A stretch of 64,000 nucleotides of DNA from Pseudomonadota bacterium (GCA_018242065.1 JAFECQ010000003.1:62001-126000), one strand, 5' to 3'; shown: positions 42,177-49,806, numbered from the stretch's first letter. Numbers and translations: made by a program. Notes: generated by a model from the letters alone, not told the origin.

Positions 42177-42452
42177 ATGGAAAACAAAAAAACACTTTAT
42201 ATTGCATCTGCTGTTTGTACAGCCTTGTCGATGGCAGCAGCAACAAGCGCATCTGCAGCAGGAGGTCATTATGACGCCTCTATGAAGCATTGCTATGGTG
42301 CTGCTCTTGCGGGACAAAACGATTGTAAAGGAGATCCTCATAGCTGCAAAGGCCAAGCATCTGTAGATTGCAGTTTAACTGACTGGAAAATGGCGATGTC
42401 ACAAGCTGATTGTGACAATTTAATTGCTAAGAATTGTCCTCAAAATAAATAA
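42177..42452 (+). CDS. bufA: Bufferin-like (DUF2282-type) RiPP precursor
   Basis: Candidate exported, cysteine-rich peptide substrate. The 91 residues have a signal peptide (NKKTLYIASAVCTALSMAAA, cleavage near residues 27-28) and a mature part with six cysteines (39, 50, 57, 65, 79, 87). The start HCYGAALAGQNDC is typical of DUF2282 proteins. In Caulobacter, bufferins are modified by a DUF692 (MNIO) enzyme and bind copper. The ATG follows TAGGAGACCACA. The next genes encode the matching enzyme, its partner and a DoxX protein. Peptide chemistry and metal are inferred. Confidence 0.82.
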   Translation: MENKKTLYIASAVCTALSMAAATSASAAGGHYDASMKHCYGAALAGQNDCKGDPHSCKGQASVDCSLTDWKMAMSQADCDNLIAKNCPQNK

Positions 42453-42467
42453 TATGATTTGTTTGAG

Positions 42468-43322
42468 ATGACTCATTCATTTTCTTCATTAGACACCTCA
42501 GCCAAGGTTGGGGTGTCATTGAAACACTGCTATTATGAAGAAGTGCTCGAAGATAAGCCCAACATTAATTTCTTCGAAGTTCATAGTGAAAATTATATGA
42601 GTGAAGGAGGAAGTTCTTTGGCTTGGCTTGAGGCCATTCGCGAATCTTATCCCATTTCTCTCCATGGCGTGAGTTTGTCCTTAGGGTCGACACAAGATCT
42701 CAATAAAGTCCACCTCAAAAAACTCAAGAATTTAATCCAAAAAATCGATCCTTTTCTTGTCTCAGACCATCTCTCTTGGAGCATCATTAATGGAATCTAT
42801 CTCAATGATCTTCTCCCTATTCCTTATACTAAGGAAAGCCTAAAGGTCATGAGTGATCATATTAGAGAAGCGCAAGACTTTCTTTCAAGACCCTTGTTAA
42901 TTGAAAACCCATCTAGCTACCTTTATTTCCCAAAAAATGAATTCTCCGAACCACAATTCTTGACTGAACTTGTGAAAAAAACAGGATGCAAACTTCTTCT
43001 TGATGTGAATAATATTTATGTTTCAAGCCACAACAACCAGTTTGATCCTAATGCCTATTTAGAAGAACTTCCTTTGAATTGTATCGAGGAAATTCATCTC
43101 GCCGGTCATAATCGCGACCATAAATTTTATATTGATAACCATGGATGTCACGTTCAAGAAGAAGTTTGGGAGCTCTATAAAAAGACCTTAAAGCGGTTTG
43201 GAAGAATTTCTACGCTCATCGAATGGGATGATCATATTCCCGAGCTAAATGTCCTTTTAGAAGAAGCTGAAAAAGCCAGGAAATACCAAATTGAGTACGG
43301 AAACTATGAAACAGCTGCATAA
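42468..43322 (+). CDS. bufB: DUF692 (MNIO) multinuclear iron oxidase, BufB-like
   Basis: Iron-dependent TIM-barrel enzyme that modifies cysteines of RiPP precursors. The ATG at 42468 gives 284 residues. Conserved metal-site and family motifs: VGVSLKHCYYEEVL, FFEVHSENYM, ISLHGVSLSLG, VSDHLSW, LLIENPSSYLYF, LLLDVNNIYVSSHN, EIHLAGHNRD and STLIEWDDHIPEL, which together supply the His/Asp/Glu/Asn ligands for two to three irons. It follows the precursor by 15 bp and overlaps the partner gene. Confidence 0.92.
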   Translation: MTHSFSSLDTSAKVGVSLKHCYYEEVLEDKPNINFFEVHSENYMSEGGSSLAWLEAIRESYPISLHGVSLSLGSTQDLNKVHLKKLKNLIQKIDPFLVSDHLSWSIINGIYLNDLLPIPYTKESLKVMSDHIREAQDFLSRPLLIENPSSYLYFPKNEFSEPQFLTELVKKTGCKLLLDVNNIYVSSHNNQFDPNAYLEELPLNCIEEIHLAGHNRDHKFYIDNHGCHVQEEVWELYKKTLKRFGRISTLIEWDDHIPELNVLLEEAEKARKYQIEYGNYETAA

Positions 43323-44073
43323 GTATCAAGAGTCCTTTTATAAGGCCATCTTTACAAATAAACCACCATTGTTACAAGATGCTATTGGTGAAGTTGAAGA
43401 ATTTAATGAACGATTTAACATATATTCTAATAACGTTTTCTCCTCCTTAAAAAATGTGCTTAAAGATGATTTTCCTCTTTGTCGAAAAATTTTAGGGGAG
43501 CAAAAATTTAACCAAGTCACATTTGAGTTTGTGAGGAACTTTCCACCAGAATCCGGGTGCTTATTGGCGTATGGACAAAAGTTTTCAAGGTTTTTAGAAG
43601 TATTTTTCCCTGCGCTACCTTATTTAAAAGACATCTCTCAATTGGAATGGGCCAAAAAGGAAATTTATTATAGAGAAGATTCAATCCCTTTGGATCCCCA
43701 AATTATAAGTACCACTCCCGAGGATAAGTACGAAGCTTTAACGTTTAAATTTCCCGAAGCAACCTTCTTTTCGGAATCCTCCTTTTCTTTACAAGAGATT
43801 TGGGAAGATTTTGAGAAAGAGAAAGAAAAAGTTAAAGCTCCAAAGACCATACCTTCCTATAGCCTCATCATTCGACCCAGATTCCAAGTGAAACATGATT
43901 GGCTTAAAGCCGAGGAATTTTGCTTCCTAAAAAAGCTTTATGAGGGGAAGCCCCTAGGAGAGGCTTTTGAGAAGGCAACACATATCAACCCTGACTTCAA
44001 TCTCTCAGAAACACTTGGAATTGCGTTAACAAGAGAATATTTTACAAGAGTGGAGGTCTCTCATGAAAATTGA
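43306..44073 (+). CDS. bufC: DUF2063 family RiPP partner protein, BufC-like
   Basis: Putative DNA-binding-annotated DUF2063 protein that in MNIO systems acts as precursor-recognition partner. The start chosen is ATG 43306 (MKQLHKYQESFYKAI), inside the end of bufB; a TTG five codons upstream is possible. The 255 residues show the N-terminal family region (YQESFYKAI, FNERFNIYSNNVFSSLKNVLKDDFP, FVRNFPPESGCLLAYG, FSRFLEVFFPALPYL). The C-terminal half has PSYSLIIRPRFQV and ends near a helical lid. It overlaps the DoxX gene by 11 bp, so the four genes are one operon. Confidence 0.85.
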   Translation: MKQLHKYQESFYKAIFTNKPPLLQDAIGEVEEFNERFNIYSNNVFSSLKNVLKDDFPLCRKILGEQKFNQVTFEFVRNFPPESGCLLAYGQKFSRFLEVFFPALPYLKDISQLEWAKKEIYYREDSIPLDPQIISTTPEDKYEALTFKFPEATFFSESSFSLQEIWEDFEKEKEKVKAPKTIPSYSLIIRPRFQVKHDWLKAEEFCFLKKLYEGKPLGEAFEKATHINPDFNLSETLGIALTREYFTRVEVSHEN

Positions 44074-44515
44074 ATCTCTCTATAAACTATACAATAGCGT
44101 CTTTGATGGGCTGGATAGGTGGCTCAGCCCCCTTTGGTTCTTTTACATTCGATATTGGCTTGCCGAAGTGTTCTTTAAGTCAGGCCTCGTCAGCATCTCG
44201 GATTGGGAAAATAACATTAACCTCTTTAAATATGAATTTAATGTTCCTCTCATTTCTCCAGAATTGGCCGCATACTTATCAACAGCTGTTGAACTCATAT
44301 GTCCTGTTTTATTAATCCTAGGTCTAGGAACTCGTTTTGCAGCTCTCGCTATCTTCTTTACAGCCTTATCTATTGAATTAACTTATATTCACCATCTTGA
44401 TCATATTTTGTGGATGCTTGCCTCTTCTTTATTAATCTTAAAAGGCGGAGAAAAAATTTCAATAGATTATCTGCTCTCTAAGACATGGTTTAAGGATCTG
44501 AATAAGAAAGGTTAG
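44063..44515 (+). CDS. bufD: DoxX-family membrane protein, BufD-like
   Basis: Four-helix inner-membrane protein (150 residues). It shows the family pattern WFFYIRYWLAEVFFKSGLVS, PELAAYLSTAVELICPVLLILGLGTRFAALAIFF and HHLDHILWMLASSLLILKGG. DoxX proteins end bufferin operons in Caulobacter, where their role (perhaps quinone-linked redox or anchoring) is not settled. It overlaps bufC by 11 bp and is followed closely by the hydrolase-OsmC gene. Confidence 0.85.
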   Translation: MKIESLYKLYNSVFDGLDRWLSPLWFFYIRYWLAEVFFKSGLVSISDWENNINLFKYEFNVPLISPELAAYLSTAVELICPVLLILGLGTRFAALAIFFTALSIELTYIHHLDHILWMLASSLLILKGGEKISIDYLLSKTWFKDLNKKG

Positions 44516-44565
44516 TAGCTATTAACACAGAGAAAATAACATTTCCAGGTGCTTTTGAAACTCCT

Positions 44566-45741
44566 TTGGCAGCCAGATTAGATAGCCCACAAGGAGAAAT
44601 AAAGGCTTATGCTCTTTTTGTACACTGCTTTACGTGCTCAAAGGATATTTTAGCCGCAAGTCATATTTCATCTGCCCTTACAGAAAAAGGCATTGCCGTT
44701 TTACGATTCGACTTTACTGGTCTTGGGAGTAGTGAAGGCGAGTTTAGCAATACGAATTTTTCTTCAAATGTTGAAGATATCAAAGCAGCTATTGAGTTTT
44801 TAAGGTCCCAGGGAAAAACTCCACAAATTCTGATTGGTCATAGTTTAGGAGGAGCTGCCATCCTGCGGGTTGCACAGTCTGTTCCAGAGCTTAAAGCCCT
44901 TGTTACAATTAATGCGCCAAGTGACCCTACCCATCTTCGCCATGCCTTGAAAAGTTCTCTTCAGGAGATTGAATCTCAAGGATATGCAAATGTGATGATA
45001 GGGGGCCGTGAATTTCGAATTCAAAAGCAATTTATTGATGACCTCGAAAAGCATAAGTCTCTTGATTACCTCAAAAACATTCACGCGGCTTTTTTGGTAT
45101 TTCATACACCTCAAGACAAAATAGTCGATATTGAGAATGCTAAATTTATTTTTACAGCAGCACGCCACCCCAAAAGTTTTATTTCCCTCTATGAAGCGGA
45201 CCATCTTTTAACCCGGCCTGTGGATGCCATATATGTATCTGATATCCTGAACAGTTGGGTTGAGCGGTATTTACTTGGAGAAAAAGCCTCACCCACGACT
45301 AAAAAAGAAGAGAACAAAGTTGTCGTAACGGAAACAAGCGAAGGAAAGTTTATCCAACTTATTCAAACTGGAAAGCATACTTTTATTGCAGACGAGCCCC
45401 TTGACGTTGGAGGAAATGATAAAGGACCTGGTCCCTATGATCTTGTCTTAGCGAGTCTAGGAGCCTGTACGTCTATGACTTTACGCATGTATGCGGATCG
45501 TAAAGATATACCCCTCAAAGGAATCCGTGTAACCTTGACCCATCAAAAGGTCTATAATGAAGATCTTTCAAACTGTATCGATAAAAATGAAAGGTTGGAT
45601 CTCATTCACCGCAGTATTGCCTTAGAAGGAGTTCTAACTGCTGAACAAAAAGAAAAGCTTCTCCAAATTGCAGAGAAATGTCCAATTCACAAGACACTTA
45701 CTCAATCCTCCGTCATTAAAACAATGTTGGAAGAAGTCTAA
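44566..45741 (+). CDS. Alpha/beta hydrolase-OsmC fusion protein, start probably ATT at 44521
   Basis: Two-domain protein. Hydrolase (about 1-245): FVHCFTCSKDILAAS, RFDFTGLGSSEGEF, nucleophile Ser in IGHSLGGAA, acid in TPQDKIVD, His in EADHLL. OsmC peroxidase-like domain (about 260-391): EPLDVGGNDKGPGPYDLVLASLGACTSMT with its first Cys, and the second in AEKCPIHKTL, the thiol-peroxidase pair. The first canonical start is TTG 44566, but the conserved family N-terminus (KITFPGAFETPLAARLD) is encoded upstream. The only plausible start there is ATT 44521, 9 nt after AAAGG. Likely organic hydroperoxide or thiol stress defence. Confidence 0.88.
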   Translation: MAARLDSPQGEIKAYALFVHCFTCSKDILAASHISSALTEKGIAVLRFDFTGLGSSEGEFSNTNFSSNVEDIKAAIEFLRSQGKTPQILIGHSLGGAAILRVAQSVPELKALVTINAPSDPTHLRHALKSSLQEIESQGYANVMIGGREFRIQKQFIDDLEKHKSLDYLKNIHAAFLVFHTPQDKIVDIENAKFIFTAARHPKSFISLYEADHLLTRPVDAIYVSDILNSWVERYLLGEKASPTTKKEENKVVVTETSEGKFIQLIQTGKHTFIADEPLDVGGNDKGPGPYDLVLASLGACTSMTLRMYADRKDIPLKGIRVTLTHQKVYNEDLSNCIDKNERLDLIHRSIALEGVLTAEQKEKLLQIAEKCPIHKTLTQSSVIKTMLEEV

Positions 45742-46448
45742 TGAGCAGGCCATTAATAACAGTGAAAAAATTTGGGCCTTTTTTATTTTTGGCCCTTATT
45801 TTTATATTGTTTTATGCTCTAAACCTAAATCAATATTTTGCTTTTTCCGCTCTTCAAAATTATCATCATCTTTTAAAAGAAGAGGTAGGACAACATTTAT
45901 TCCTTTCCCTTTTTATATTTGGAGCTTCCTATATCATTATTGCCGCAACATCTCTACCTATCGCTGTCTTTTTAACGATTCTCGGAGGGTTTCTTTTTGG
46001 ACCAGTTTTGAGCCTTCTTATAGTGGATATTTCGGCAACCTTAGGAACGACTCTCCTTTTTCTCGCTGTTAAAACAAGTTTTGGAGAGATTTTCCAAAAA
46101 AAAGCATCTTTATGGATTAAAAAAATGGAAAAAGGTTTTCAAGAAAACGCCTTTTCTTATCTTCTTTTTTTAAGGCTTGTTCCTATTTTCCCTTTTTGGG
46201 CTGTTACCATTGTTTCTGCTCTTTTAGATGTTCGATTAAAAACATTTTTCATTGCAACTTTTATTGGCATACTCCCTGGAACTTTTGTGTATTCTATTGT
46301 GGGAAACGGACTTGGAGCCCTTTTAAAGGAAGGAAAAACGCCGGATATCTACATTATCTTAAGCCCAGGAATTTTCTTGCCCCTTTGCGGACTCGCCTTG
46401 TTGGCCTTACTTCCCATTCTCTATAAGAACAGAAAGGATTCGTTTTAA
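45741..46448 (+). CDS. TVP38/TMEM64 family membrane protein
   Basis: Polytopic inner-membrane protein (235 residues, about six hydrophobic segments) of the VTT/DedA-related superfamily. Signature: LPIAVFLTILGGFLFGPVLSLL with GTTLLFLAVKTSFG and LLFLRLVPIFPFWAV followed by FIGILPGTFVYSIVGNGLG. Members are thought to scramble or transport lipids and are often found beside mercuric-reductase-like flavoproteins. It overlaps the hydrolase-OsmC stop by one base (TAATG) and is the last cargo gene before the right end of the element. Confidence 0.88.
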   Translation: MSRPLITVKKFGPFLFLALIFILFYALNLNQYFAFSALQNYHHLLKEEVGQHLFLSLFIFGASYIIIAATSLPIAVFLTILGGFLFGPVLSLLIVDISATLGTTLLFLAVKTSFGEIFQKKASLWIKKMEKGFQENAFSYLLFLRLVPIFPFWAVTIVSALLDVRLKTFFIATFIGILPGTFVYSIVGNGLGALLKEGKTPDIYIILSPGIFLPLCGLALLALLPILYKNRKDSF

Positions 46449-46587
46449 AAATCTTCTTTCAAATATCTCGCGGTTTATGCTAGGAATAATAAACGCTCAA
46501 AAAGTTATAAAGAAGATCAGCGAATGCTTGAGCCCTCAGTTTGGTATGGAGTGCCCTCGGCAGTTGGTACCAATAGCTCACTTACCG

Positions 46588-46605
46588 TGGGACATTCATG
46601 GGACA
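46588..46605 (+). repeat. Paired TGGGACA motifs, putative integrase arm site, right end
   Basis: TGGGACA at 46588-46594 and 46599-46605, spaced 11 bp, as at the left end (23011-23028). It lies about 117 bp inside the attR copy. Confidence 0.6.
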
Positions 46606-46721
46606 GTTGAGGGTAAAAAATGGTAATAAACCTATACGAACAGTAACAAGGCGTTCGTCTCAACTCGTTGATTTTATTTATATAGTTTATTACCTTTTGT
46701 TATCAATTATACATTTTAAGC

Positions 46722-46783
46722 GTTTGCTAAACCGTTATACGTGGAAACGCGTATCGTGGGTTCGAATCCCATCCCCTCCGCCA
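46722..46783 (+). other. Right attachment site (attR): truncated tRNA-Ser 3' copy
   Basis: A 62-bp copy of the 3' part of tRNA-Ser, including CCA. It has no D-arm or 5' acceptor strand, so it is not a functional tRNA. The variable arm differs from the intact gene at six positions yet still pairs with a GAAA loop. It probably is the host's displaced 3' end after the element supplied a new one. Confidence 0.85.
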
Positions 46784-46849
46784 TCCGCCGACGGTCCATT
46801 CTGGGCACATAAATAACAGATTATACCGAGTATATTCTCTATTTGAGTA

Positions 46850-47599
46850 CTAGGGAAGGTCAGAATCGTATTCTTCTTGGGGAGGTCTTCTCCTATGGCA
46901 TTTCCAACAGTTTTTAAAACGAGTCCAACACCTTTTAAAACCGGATTTACAAGAATGGGAGGACGAGTCGCTTGACATATAGCTTGGAGGCTGAAAGGGC
47001 TCTTCTGTACCAAAGTCATAACTTTCCCTGGAGTTTGAAACAGAATAGAGGCTTACCCCTATTTCTCTTCCTTGGAGAATTTCGGGTTCCTCATCTCGAG
47101 ACGACAAACGTGTCGAAGGTACTGGTACTATAGGAGATAATATGGGAGCCGGCGAAGGATCGTCAAGTTGAGATAGAGACACTGGAACGATAGGAGGCAA
47201 TATGGGTGCTGGCAGAGGACTCCCAAGTCGAGATAGAGGTTCTGCAACACTGGACAGTTCTCCTTCGTCGTCATTGCGAGGACCGAAGGACCGCGGCAAT
47301 CCACGAAAATCACTGCTTTCTGGATTGCTTTGTCGGGACGCTATCTCTCCTCGCAATGACGGAAGTTGGCAAATTGCCATGGGTCTTAAAATCTGTCCGG
47401 TGTTAAGTTCTGGAACTTTAGGAGCTAAAACATCCATGACGTATTGATCAATAGCTCTTTCAAATGTTGTTGAATCAGTATTTGTCTCCCAACTGCTCGG
47501 AGACGAAAGAGAACTTGAAGAATTGCTCCCTTTAGTGGCATAAGCCGGAAGAAAAAAGAGATGACACAATGTAAAAAAATAAACTGGGGTATTTTTCAT
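46850..47599 (-). CDS. Secreted protein with in-frame palindromic repeat and Pro-rich repeats
   Basis: Unknown. The ATG at 47599 gives 249 residues starting with a signal peptide (MKNTPVYFFTLCHLFFLPAY, cleavage near ATA/ATK). Residues 80-110 are encoded by a 91-bp palindromic repeat (47270-47360). Two Pro-rich repeats of about 20 residues (SPLPAPILPPIVPV and PSPAPILSPIVPV, DNA at 47119-47238) follow. The C-terminus has a basic, cysteine-containing segment (CKSGFKRCWTRFKNCWKCHRRR). No enzyme motif. It lies just outside the right end of the integrated element. Confidence 0.55.
   Translation of the reverse strand: MKNTPVYFFTLCHLFFLPAYATKGSNSSSSLSSPSSWETNTDSTTFERAIDQYVMDVLAPKVPELNTGQILRPMAICQLPSLRGEIASRQSNPESSDFRGLPRSFGPRNDDEGELSSVAEPLSRLGSPLPAPILPPIVPVSLSQLDDPSPAPILSPIVPVPSTRLSSRDEEPEILQGREIGVSLYSVSNSRESYDFGTEEPFQPPSYMSSDSSSHSCKSGFKRCWTRFKNCWKCHRRRPPQEEYDSDLP
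47270..47360. repeat. Palindromic repeat inserted in frame in a secreted-protein gene
   Basis: A 91-bp unit with terminal inverted repeats GTCATTGCGAG (47270-47280) and CTCGCAATGAC (47350-47360) and an inner pair GCAATCCA/TGGATTGC. It differs in sequence from the ampD repeat and from the CCCGGG units, so it is a third family. Confidence 0.8.
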
Positions 47600-48091
47600 A
47601 AACAATCCAACCTTTGTAAACAAACATAATTTAATAACATTCAGCATATTCCTATCAAAAGACAAGGCTTACCATATAAACTTCACACGACCCATCATTT
47701 ATGGACAAGAAATTAAAAAGTAAAGAGAAATATTTTATATTTTAATTTTGTCTATTAGAAAGAACTTAAAAAAGTAAATAAATCTCTTTGCACAGGCCAT
47801 ACCTAAACATCTTGAATGCAATTTTCACGACGAAAAATTTTCATGGCCCGTTGATTGAGTCTCTAGAGCTTACCATTGTGGTACTATTTGTACTTAGATG
47901 TTCCAAAATTACATTTATTACTTTTCCACATTCCTCCTAAGCCACCACCTTTAGATTTAGCTGAGAAAATATTGCCGATACACAACAGTATTAGGCTCTG
48001 GACAAAAAATCTGGTTAAAGTTATAAATCCTCAGCCTTTATCGTTTAGAATGAATAAGGGGGAGGTATTCCTAAGCCAGGAGCTTTTGTGG
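47600..48091. other. Intergenic region before the cyd operon
   Basis: AT-rich spacer between divergent genes, about 490 bp. The forward strand is open from 47876 into the small gene at 48092, giving a possible longer protein (128 residues), but it has no ribosome site and an unusual Pro-rich start. I see no tRNA, repeat or clear promoter. Confidence 0.4.
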
Positions 48092-48262
48092 ATGATTAAG
48101 CGGAAACAGCTTTTATATAAAGACATTTTGTTTTTGTCCTGTTTTAAAATTCTCTTATTATGTGGACTTTGTTTCCTTTTAACTTTTTTTCCTAAGCCTC
48201 AGATTAAAGTCAAAGATTTAACCTCCTTTAATTTCAAGATAGAAAAGCAAGAGAGATGGTAG
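48092..48262 (+). CDS. Small single-helix protein upstream of cydA
   Basis: Unknown. ATG 48092, 9 nt after AGGAG (48078-48082), gives 56 residues: a basic start (MIKRKQLLYK), one membrane helix (FLSCFKILLLCGLCFLLTFF) and a polar tail. Its last codons overlap the cydA start (48256), so translation is coupled. A longer in-frame start at 47876 exists. It may be a minor oxidase accessory protein; no family recognised. Confidence 0.45.
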   Translation: MIKRKQLLYKDILFLSCFKILLLCGLCFLLTFFPKPQIKVKDLTSFNFKIEKQERW

Positions 48263-49806
48263 ATACCCTAAGCGTTGATCTTTCACGGCTGCAATTTGCC
48301 ATTACAGCTCTTTATCATTTTTTATTTGTTCCCTTAACTTTAGGGCTTTCTATTCTTATTGCTATCATGGAAAGCGTATATGTCATGACCAAAAAGTCAA
48401 TTTGGAAGGACATGACAAAATTTTGGGGAATTTTATTTGGTATTAATTTTGCTATGGGGGTAGCTACAGGCGTTCCTTTAGAATTCCAATTTGGCACGAA
48501 TTGGGCCTACTATGCTCATTACGTAGGAGATATTTTTGGTTCTTTATTAGCCATAGAAGGTCTCATGGCCTTTTTCTTAGAGGCGACGTTTATTGGGCTT
48601 TTTTTCTTTGGATGGAATCGTCTTACAAAAATACAGCATCTTTGCGTGACATGGCTTATGGCTTTAGGGACAAACTTTTCAGCATTATGGATTCTTATTG
48701 CTAACGCTTGGATGCAGAATCCAACGGGTGCTGAATTTAACCCTGATACCATGAGGATGGAGTTATCTTCATTTTATGACGTTTTTTTTAATCCTGTAGC
48801 TCAATCAAAGTTTGTTCATACCATAAGTGCCGGATACGTTATTGGAGCTATGTTTGTGTTAGCTATCAGTGCTTTTTATTTATTGAAAGCAAGGCATATT
48901 GAATTTGCAAAAAGATCCATGGTTGTTGCTGCTAGTTTTGGCTTAGCCTCTGCTCTATCCGTTGTGGTTTTAGGAGATGAGAGTGGATACACATTGACCG
49001 AACACCAAAAAATGAAACTAGCTGTTATTGAAGGAATCTGGGATACGTCGCCCGCCCCAGCTCCTTTAACACTGTTTGGTTGGCCTGATCAAATGGCCCA
49101 AAAAACCTACTACGAGCTCAAAGTTCCTTGGGTTTTAGGGCTAATTGCAACCCGTTCGTTTGACCAACCTGTCTATGGAATTAAAGATTTGGTTGATCAC
49201 GCTAAGGTCCACATACGGGATGGTATGCAAGCTTATGAAGACTTACAGGCTTTTAAAAAAGATCCTTCTTTCTTTAATAGGGCTAAAGTCAAAGAGACAT
49301 CCAAATATCTTGGTTATGGGCTTCTTCTAAAGAGGTATACGGAAGATGTATCTCAAGCGACAGAAGAGATGATTGAAAAAGCTGCTTGGGGTACCGTACC
49401 TCAGGTTCTTCCTTTGTTTTGGGCGTTTCATATCATGGTCGCTCTAGGATTATATTTTATTCTTTTATTTGCGGCCTCGTTTTATCTTGCGTCTCGAGAT
49501 CAACTTCACAAATATCCGTGGTTTTTAAAAGCTGCTTTTTACAGTCTCCCTCTACCGTGGGTAGCAACAGAACTTGGATGGTTTGTAGCTGAATATGGTA
49601 GACAACCATGGACAATTGAAGGCGTTTTGCCCACTTTTTTAAGTGCTTCGGGAACAAGCGCAGGGACAGTCTTAACAACATTAATTATCTTTGTTTTGTT
49701 TTATACAATCCTTGCAATTATTGATGTGAAATTGCTTTTAAAATACATTCGTCTAGGACCTACGCTTGCCTTAGGATACGATAGAAAAGAGGAGGTTTCC
49801 GCGTGA
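48256..49806 (+). CDS. cydA: Cytochrome bd ubiquinol oxidase subunit I
   Basis: Quinol-oxidising subunit of the high-affinity terminal oxidase, inner membrane. The 516 residues have about nine helices. Haem ligands: His near 21 (ITALYHFLFVPLTLG), His in KFVHTISAGYVIGAM (about 190) and Met in FHIMVALGLYF. The GRQPWTIEGVLPT motif (about 450) and the long Q-loop with GYTLTEHQKMKLAVIEG are typical of the E. coli type. It overlaps cydB by 4 bp (GTGA). Confidence 0.96.
   Translation: MVDTLSVDLSRLQFAITALYHFLFVPLTLGLSILIAIMESVYVMTKKSIWKDMTKFWGILFGINFAMGVATGVPLEFQFGTNWAYYAHYVGDIFGSLLAIEGLMAFFLEATFIGLFFFGWNRLTKIQHLCVTWLMALGTNFSALWILIANAWMQNPTGAEFNPDTMRMELSSFYDVFFNPVAQSKFVHTISAGYVIGAMFVLAISAFYLLKARHIEFAKRSMVVAASFGLASALSVVVLGDESGYTLTEHQKMKLAVIEGIWDTSPAPAPLTLFGWPDQMAQKTYYELKVPWVLGLIATRSFDQPVYGIKDLVDHAKVHIRDGMQAYEDLQAFKKDPSFFNRAKVKETSKYLGYGLLLKRYTEDVSQATEEMIEKAAWGTVPQVLPLFWAFHIMVALGLYFILLFAASFYLASRDQLHKYPWFLKAAFYSLPLPWVATELGWFVAEYGRQPWTIEGVLPTFLSASGTSAGTVLTTLIIFVLFYTILAIIDVKLLLKYIRLGPTLALGYDRKEEVSA

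Larger units (their letters stand above)
22902..46783. mobile_element. Integrated mobilizable element in tRNA-Ser(GCT), about 23.8 kb
   Basis: Bounded by the 3' part of tRNA-Ser (22902-22963) and its 62-bp imperfect copy (46722-46783). A tyrosine integrase gene starts 300 bp inside the left end, and TGGGACA pairs lie close to both ends. Modules: integration (23.2-25.4 kb), replication (25.6-28.8 kb), AbiE system (28.9-30.5 kb), mobilization with TraA and a candidate oriT (30.8-35.3 kb), cargo (35.3-46.4 kb). No conjugation pilus or coupling-protein genes, so I infer an IME rather than a self-transmissible ICE. Confidence 0.88.

Noticed and set aside
45668-46072. Forward open frame of 134 codons
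   Set aside because: Alternate frame across the OsmC end and the TVP38 gene.
46722-46783. A second tRNA-Ser gene
   Set aside because: Only the 3' portion exists; no acceptor 5' strand, D-arm or full anticodon stem upstream.
46598-47019. Open frames on both strands across the right attachment site
   Set aside because: They cover the tRNA remnant and the end of the secreted-protein gene in other frames; composition is not protein-like.
47876-48262. Full 128-codon version of the protein before cydA
   Set aside because: No ribosome site at the first ATG and a Pro/His-rich start; the ATG at 48092 has a good AGGAG site.
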